This document shows, piece by piece, positions 58,683 through 64,000 of a stretch of 64,000 bases of DNA. Location of the stretch: contig NC_089234.1 in the NCBI RefSeq assembly GCF_963924675.1, positions 23,799,668 through 23,863,667 on the forward strand. The letters are read 5' to 3'. Position numbers and translations under genes: made by a program. Below the pieces are notes generated by a model. The model was not told the origin of the DNA. It made no database searches and saw only the letters and a list, made by a program, of their open reading frames with translations. This DNA comes from Phocoena phocoena (Eukaryota; Chordata; Mammalia; Artiodactyla; Phocoenidae). The stretch's first letter is position 1; every line of letters starts with the position of its first letter.

Positions 58683-60059
58683 TATTTTATATTATCCAGT
58701 GCGTGTTTATAGATATGTCAAGTGAGTCAACTGAAATTATCCCATCTCAGGGAATATTATTACAATTATTCATTATTAAAATGAGAATGTGTCAGAGTTC
58801 AGGTGGAAAAATAAAAGAGTGCTTGAGCTCTGTGAAACAGCACAGAAAGATGTTCATTCACTTGGTTGGTTAATTCTATTTTAGTGTACACACACGTTAA
58901 TGGATCAAGCACCAGCCAATGGGTGTTATCTGAGAATGTAGCAACGACAAGGCTTTGTGCAACGCACTTTGGACATGTGAATGTCTTGGACACATGCCCT
59001 GCACACTGGTCTCATATGATCTCCTGGGGGAGTGCGTTGCTTGCAATAATTAACTCCAATGTTAGACGTTATATGCTGGGGCAATGGAGGTACAGAGGAT
59101 GAGTGTCATAGGAGCTCAGACAAGGGAGGTGCTTTCTGAGTGGCTGATATGTGAGCTGGTAGCTCTTCAGGAAGGGCAGCAAGTCATATGTAAGCAAGAG
59201 TGCAGTAACAGGACAGCATAAGGAGGAAGAGGGCAATGGTGACAATCAGGTGCCTCCCCTTTTTTGGTACAGGAGTCTCAACCTTGTAATCCAAGTCCAG
59301 CTTTTGTTACTTTGTGTGTGGGGTTTGGGGGGGAAGGGGGAGTTACTCTGCTTTATTTTTTTGTTAAAATAGCTTTTTAATGAGTTTGAATAGCTTTAGA
59401 CAGGGCATGTCCACACCAATTTACTATAGCTATTTTTATGATCTGCCCATACTTAATGTGCATCTGAGATAAACCTGGGGTATAGAGAGAATCAGAGGGT
59501 GATACGCCTATGATACAAACTGTGTAAAGGTTGAATTCTGTGTTTAAAAACTTGAACTTACCCCTGACAGCAAGGGAGAGCCATAAAGTTTGGGCAACTT
59601 CATTTGGAAGACACTGTCTTATATGGTCAATGTTTATGAGGCCCTTGACTTAAAAGATTCTCATTCCATAAAGAGTAAATCCCATATCCCGGACATCCAA
59701 TGACAGGTAAGTATGGGCAACCCCATGGATGACAATAGCAGATCCAAGAAGCTTCCTGATGTAGCAGCAAGACCATGGATACAAGGTGTTTGAAACAAGA
59801 CACTGGATTTTCCAAGGGAGCAGGTTTGGGCTCTGGTTAGGTCACTTGAGTTAAGTAAAGTCATAAAGTATTAGAGCTCTTAGGCCTTGACATTCAAATA
59901 TAAGTTGCTGGTGCTTCTGCAAAATTCAGGGAAGAGAAAGAAAGAGAAAGAAACGCATTTCTATGGTAACCAGTCCCCTTCTGATATAGAACAGAAAGAT
60001 CGTCTGTCACTTTCGTCAGGGATAATGGGCTCCTGCATCAAGTTGATCTTTAATTTAGA
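58683..60059. other. Unannotated intronic sequence
   Basis: Nothing recognised. Confidence 0.45.
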
Positions 60060-60970
60060 AATAATTGCAGTCCTTCATTTATTTGCTCTTTCACCCATTC
60101 AACAATGCCTATTGATGGTCTTCTACATGCTGGATATCGTTCTGGGTGATGCAAAAGTAACAAAGTTGATAAGACAGATTAATTCCAGCATGGTTATTAT
60201 ATACAATACAGGACTGGGCATCGTCGAGCAAGGTAGAATAAGTGCTTGACACAGGATATGGCACAAAGTACACACCTGATAAACAGCTACCCTTAGTATT
60301 AGATGAAAGGAAGAAGGAATGTCAAGCTTCAGAAGGAGTGTGGCCACTTTTTGTTAGATGACTAAAGGAAGCACTTGGAAAAGTGGCATCTGATCACGGA
60401 AGTACATTAGCATGTGGGTTGAAGAGGTAAGAGAAGGCGGGGAAAGTGGCAGAACAACAAATGCTTCCAGAGATGAACAAAACCCACGTGTGTCTAGAAC
60501 ATGAAGGATATGAAGAGGAAAAGGAGAAATGGCAGGTACAGTCTAGAACGGAAGACACAAATACTACCTAGAAGTATGAGCAATGGAGAACGACCGATGA
60601 TTCTTTCGTGTGGGAATGACACACCACTTCCTGTAGATCACACACTGACTTCATGACACTCAACAGTTATCTTAATCTCTCTTCAGTTTTATTATCTGTA
60701 AAATGGGTAGAGATGATTTCTGAAGAATGATCAAATATGTCATTCTGTAGGAATTTTAACTTGGTGTCAGTGCACAGGAAGCTTAGAAGGCAGAGACACG
60801 GAGGGACGTCTGAAGAATTAGGAAGCCACTATAGGTGTTGTAAAATAAAGACAAAAACTGAGATGGTTAACAGTGGAACTGGGAAGGAAGGGAAGACAAT
60901 GACAGAACAGCAAGATACAATGATTTCAGCAAGGGTGACAGGGGAGAGGGGAAGTCCCAAGCTTAAGTGA
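60060..60970 (-). mobile_element. Fragmentary L2
   Basis: 'acccattcaacaatgcctat', 'ctacatgctggatatcgttc', 'gggtgatgcaaaagtaacaa' are reverse L2 3' end; purine-rich diverged L2-like sequence follows, with a plus-strand MIR-like piece at about 60655-60715 ('tattatctgtaaaatgggta'). Confidence 0.5.
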
Positions 60971-61234
60971 CAAGAAGAATGGATGGGTCATTGGTAGAAC
61001 TAGCAAAGACAAGAAAAAAATTAGGTTGGAGTTTAGCAGATGAGGTGGAAGATTTTAATAGTTCCTCAGTGCCCTCATGAACATAAGTTTAAGATAGAGA
61101 GAAACTGAGTTTAGGGTATGGAACTACAATTAGTCAAGGGAGAATCTGTATGAAGAGCTATGGCTTCTTCTACACTCTACCAGGGGAAGCAATTCAACTC
61201 AACTGTGTTGAGTCTGTATTAGATAATAACTGTA

Positions 61235-61555
61235 GGGGCTTCCCTGGTGGCGCAGTGGTTGAGAATCTGCCTGCTAATGCAGGGGACACGGGTTCGAGCC
61301 CTGGTCTGGGAGGATCCCACATGCCGCGGAGCAACTAGGCCCATGAGCCACAACTACTGAGCCTGCGCGTCTGGAGCCCGTGCTCCGCAACACGAGAGGC
61401 TGCGATAGTGAGAGGCCCGCGCACCGCGATGAAGAGTGGCCCCCGCTTGCCACAACTAGAGAAAGCCCTCGCGCAGAAACGAAGACCTAACACAGCAAAA
61501 ATAAATTAATTAATTAATAAACTCCTACCCCCAACATCTTCTTAAAAAAAACAAA
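61235..61555 (+). mobile_element. CHR-1-like SINE (long form) with a 3' extension
   Basis: It shares the tRNA-like head (tggcgcagtggttgag; ggttcgagccc) and body with the short CHR copies but continues through 'gaagagtggcccccgcttgc', 'cacaactagagaaagccctc' and 'gaagacctaacacagc', which those copies lack. After an A/T-rich tail (taaattaattaattaataa) come 23 bp of other sequence (61521-61543) and a second A-tail. A perfect 14-bp duplication, agataataactgta, flanks the whole at 61221-61234 and 61556-61569. Confidence 0.95.
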
Positions 61556-61569
61556 AGATAATAACTGTA

Positions 61570-63689
61570 TATTCTGCTTTAAAATTAGAACAGATAAAAG
61601 AGGAAAATACAGCCTCACATGTAATAATCTTAAAATGTAGTTGAGAAAAATGCCAAATCTGTGTTCTACATAAGTCAACATAAAATATGTCTCTGTTGCT
61701 TTCCTTCTCTTTGCTTATTTGCACGTTTTTCAGTAACCCTGAAATTCCCTACAACCACTCATCCTCCAACTAGTTCATGAGATCTGGTGCGACTATTCCC
61801 CACTCTTACCTTGACATCAGGGTCAGCATGTGATCTGGACCTAAGCCAATTGCAGTGGCCTTGGTGATTAGTTTAGGGGGTGGGCGTGTAGCACAGTCAG
61901 AAGCAATTGGAGCCCACCCAAAGACCTTCTGTTAAAAGAGCCCTCTTTCCACCAGGGTCATGAGAGATTAGGACAGGTGCGTGCAGTTGCTGGCAGCCAT
62001 CTTGCCACGCTGAGGGGAAAGTTTCCTTCTCGAGAACAAAGGTAAGTCAGAGAAAAAAAGAAGAGCTGAAAGACGTAGGAAAAGAGAGCACTGCCAGCAT
62101 GTTGTGAGCTCTTAGACTCGATCACGCTTGAAGTCAGGTCTTCTCTTGAATGTCACACCTAATGGCCTACAATTCCCTTTTGCTTACACGAGTTTGAGAA
62201 GGGATTTTCCTAACCTCCAACCAAAACATCCCTTACTGTACACAACATATAACCATGGGTAACACTGAATCATACAGAAACGAAGTGCAGAGACAGGCTT
62301 GTGTTCTGTAGGCTATGTTAGCCAGGGAATACTTCTTGGAGGCTGGTTTACCGTGCTTTGGCTAATGGCATTTTGTAGAGCACTGCAGGGAGTATCAAAA
62401 GTGATCTCAATGCAGCACCTGCTAATCAGGGGCCTCACGATTTCGTGTAGGAAACAGCTGCATGCCAAACTCAACAGAAGAGCGAACAAAGTTTAAGGAG
62501 GTGAAGAGTGGAGCCTAACAGAGAAGGATCCATCCTTGTGAGACAAGCGAACTTAAGGAGGACTGTGGGTTTTTTCAAATGGAGCATTTACTGAGCAACA
62601 TTTTATGTGCTAGAACTTCTCACATTTACTATCTCTGTAGCTCTGTTCTCAAGAGCAACAGTAATAATAATAATAAAAGCCCTAAAGCCCATGACTGCTT
62701 CCTCCAGTTTTTTCAGACTGAACTGTGCCATCTAAAAGTTCATGCTTTAACCAGTAAACTATACTACTAGAAAACTCTTATTGCCTGGTCGATCCAACCA
62801 GCCTTTCTGGTTAATTTATTCTCTTTCCTACCCCTGAATCTGCGAAGACTCTTTATTTGCCTGATACGAGTCAGAAGCAGGAAACTACCTTCTTACTGTG
62901 CTCATCCAAGGGAGGGCCTTTCTGCCACTGCCACCACGACTGCCTTTGTGGTGCGCTCCCCCCACCCTGCCTCTAGCTACCCACACCCCAAAGGTACAAC
63001 CATTTCATGCAGAGACCAGCAGAAGAGCAGATGGCTCTCTCAAAAAAATTCCCTTCATTACAACAAATAACCTTGATAATTACCCAGAAGTGGCAGAAAA
63101 AATATCACTAGCACAAGAGAAGCAAGACTTCATCTTTAAATGAGATGTAACCGAGTTTCTAGCACTGCATCAGAGTCATTGTTAAAAATATTGTCCTCCA
63201 AATGAGAACACCACTCTCCTGACTCCAAGAGTCAAATCAGTTCAAACACGTCTCTCCCCTGAGACGGTTTTCAAGATTATTAATAGTGTATGTGTTGTTT
63301 TGGGAAATGTTTTTTCCCCCTGCAACTCAAAATAACATTTATTTTGTGAGCTTTGAGCAGGCCATCTATCCATTCCCCACAGACACACTGAGGGGAGAGG
63401 AAAAGCAACTTTTGCCAGGGACAGCATGAAATTGGAGTGGCAGACAGGAACATCACTGCCTGCGGTCGTGGTCCACCTTCCAGACAACATGATAGAGCCC
63501 TCAGCAGCTTTCATCTTTTATGATAATAATATATATGAGGGAGCACAAAAAAAGTATGACTATTTGCAAAAATAGTTAAAATAATACAGCTATTTTTTGT
63601 TTTTCAGCAATTAGACTACAGACATGGTGCTAAGCTGATTTAGCTTTACAGTTTCTTCAGGGCTATGTTTTAGTTTTTAAAAAATCCTG
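61570..63689. other. Unannotated intronic sequence
   Basis: About 2.1 kb. The part at 61740-62060 has a repeat-like feel ('ttgctggcagccatcttgcc') but I cannot name a family. No coding segment with splice context was found. Confidence 0.4.
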
Positions 63690-64000
63690 TAATATTTTCT
63701 TCTTATAAAATACGTATGTAATATTTATAATATGTAACATATGAAATAAATGTAAGTTATGAAGCACAACACAAATACCTGTGATCCTACCACCAAAATT
63801 TTAAAAGTAGACCTCACCTATTGCATTGAACTATCTGTGTGCCCCCCCGAACCCCAAAGGTAACACTCACCAGAACTGGAGTTTTCCTGTCCCCTTGATT
63901 TTCAAAATAATTCTATCCCATAAGTATGTAACTCTAAACACAATATTGTTAGGCAGTATTTCTTTCTGAAATTTAAAAATGGAGTCATACTGTATGAAGC
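63690..64000 (-). mobile_element. Possible old L1 fragment, cut by the window edge
   Basis: 'gaaatttaaaaatggagtca' with 'tactgtatgaagc' at the end, and preceding sequence, resembles the reverse complement of an L1M 3'UTR. Weak. Confidence 0.4.

Overview
This window is mammalian nuclear DNA, most likely from a cetacean. Six short copies of the tRNA-derived CHR SINE (the CHR-2-like form), one longer CHR-1-like copy and one further tRNA-derived cetartiodactyl SINE are present. With the L1 subfamilies seen here they point to the cetacean/hippo branch of Cetartiodactyla; the young, well-preserved short CHR copies favour a whale or dolphin. There is no bacterial, viral or plasmid gene organisation.

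The only host coding sequence I can support is one 74-bp exon on the minus strand at 40003-40076. It has a good acceptor and donor and encodes a stretch of the VPS10 domain of a SorCS receptor (best match from memory SORCS3, alternative SORCS1). The rest is therefore read as the two very long introns flanking that exon: 1-40002 downstream and 40077-64000 upstream in gene order. No other exon was found.

Region by region: 2.3-18.4 kb is an L1 cluster. It holds an old 3' fragment, a 5'-inverted (twin-primed) minus-strand L1 (2593-5345), a full-length plus-strand L1 with perfect 14-bp target-site duplications (6219-12610), a short 5'-truncated L1 (12884-13413) and a 5'-truncated L1 with internal rearrangements (15428-18411). 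All ORFs in these L1s carry stops or frameshifts. From 18.4 to 40 kb lie ancient L2, MIR, hAT-type MER, MaLR LTR and L1M fragments, with CHR SINEs inserted at 19.7 and 29.9 kb and a different SINE at 29.3 kb. From 40 to 64 kb the mixture is similar, with SINEs at 42.0, 45.9, 58.5 and 61.2 kb, several microsatellites, and a poly(A)-only insertion flanked by a perfect duplication at 41.05 kb.

I see no novel multi-gene system. The points of real interest are the receptor exon, the exact insertion footprints (useful as clade markers), unusual L1 structures (twin priming, doubled 3'UTR, a repeat-rich block inside the RT region), a 36-bp tandem repeat whose unit length keeps two frames open, and a small dispersed duplication of unknown origin. 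Repeat family names and edges come from recognition by eye and are approximate; the duplications flanking the insertions were read directly.
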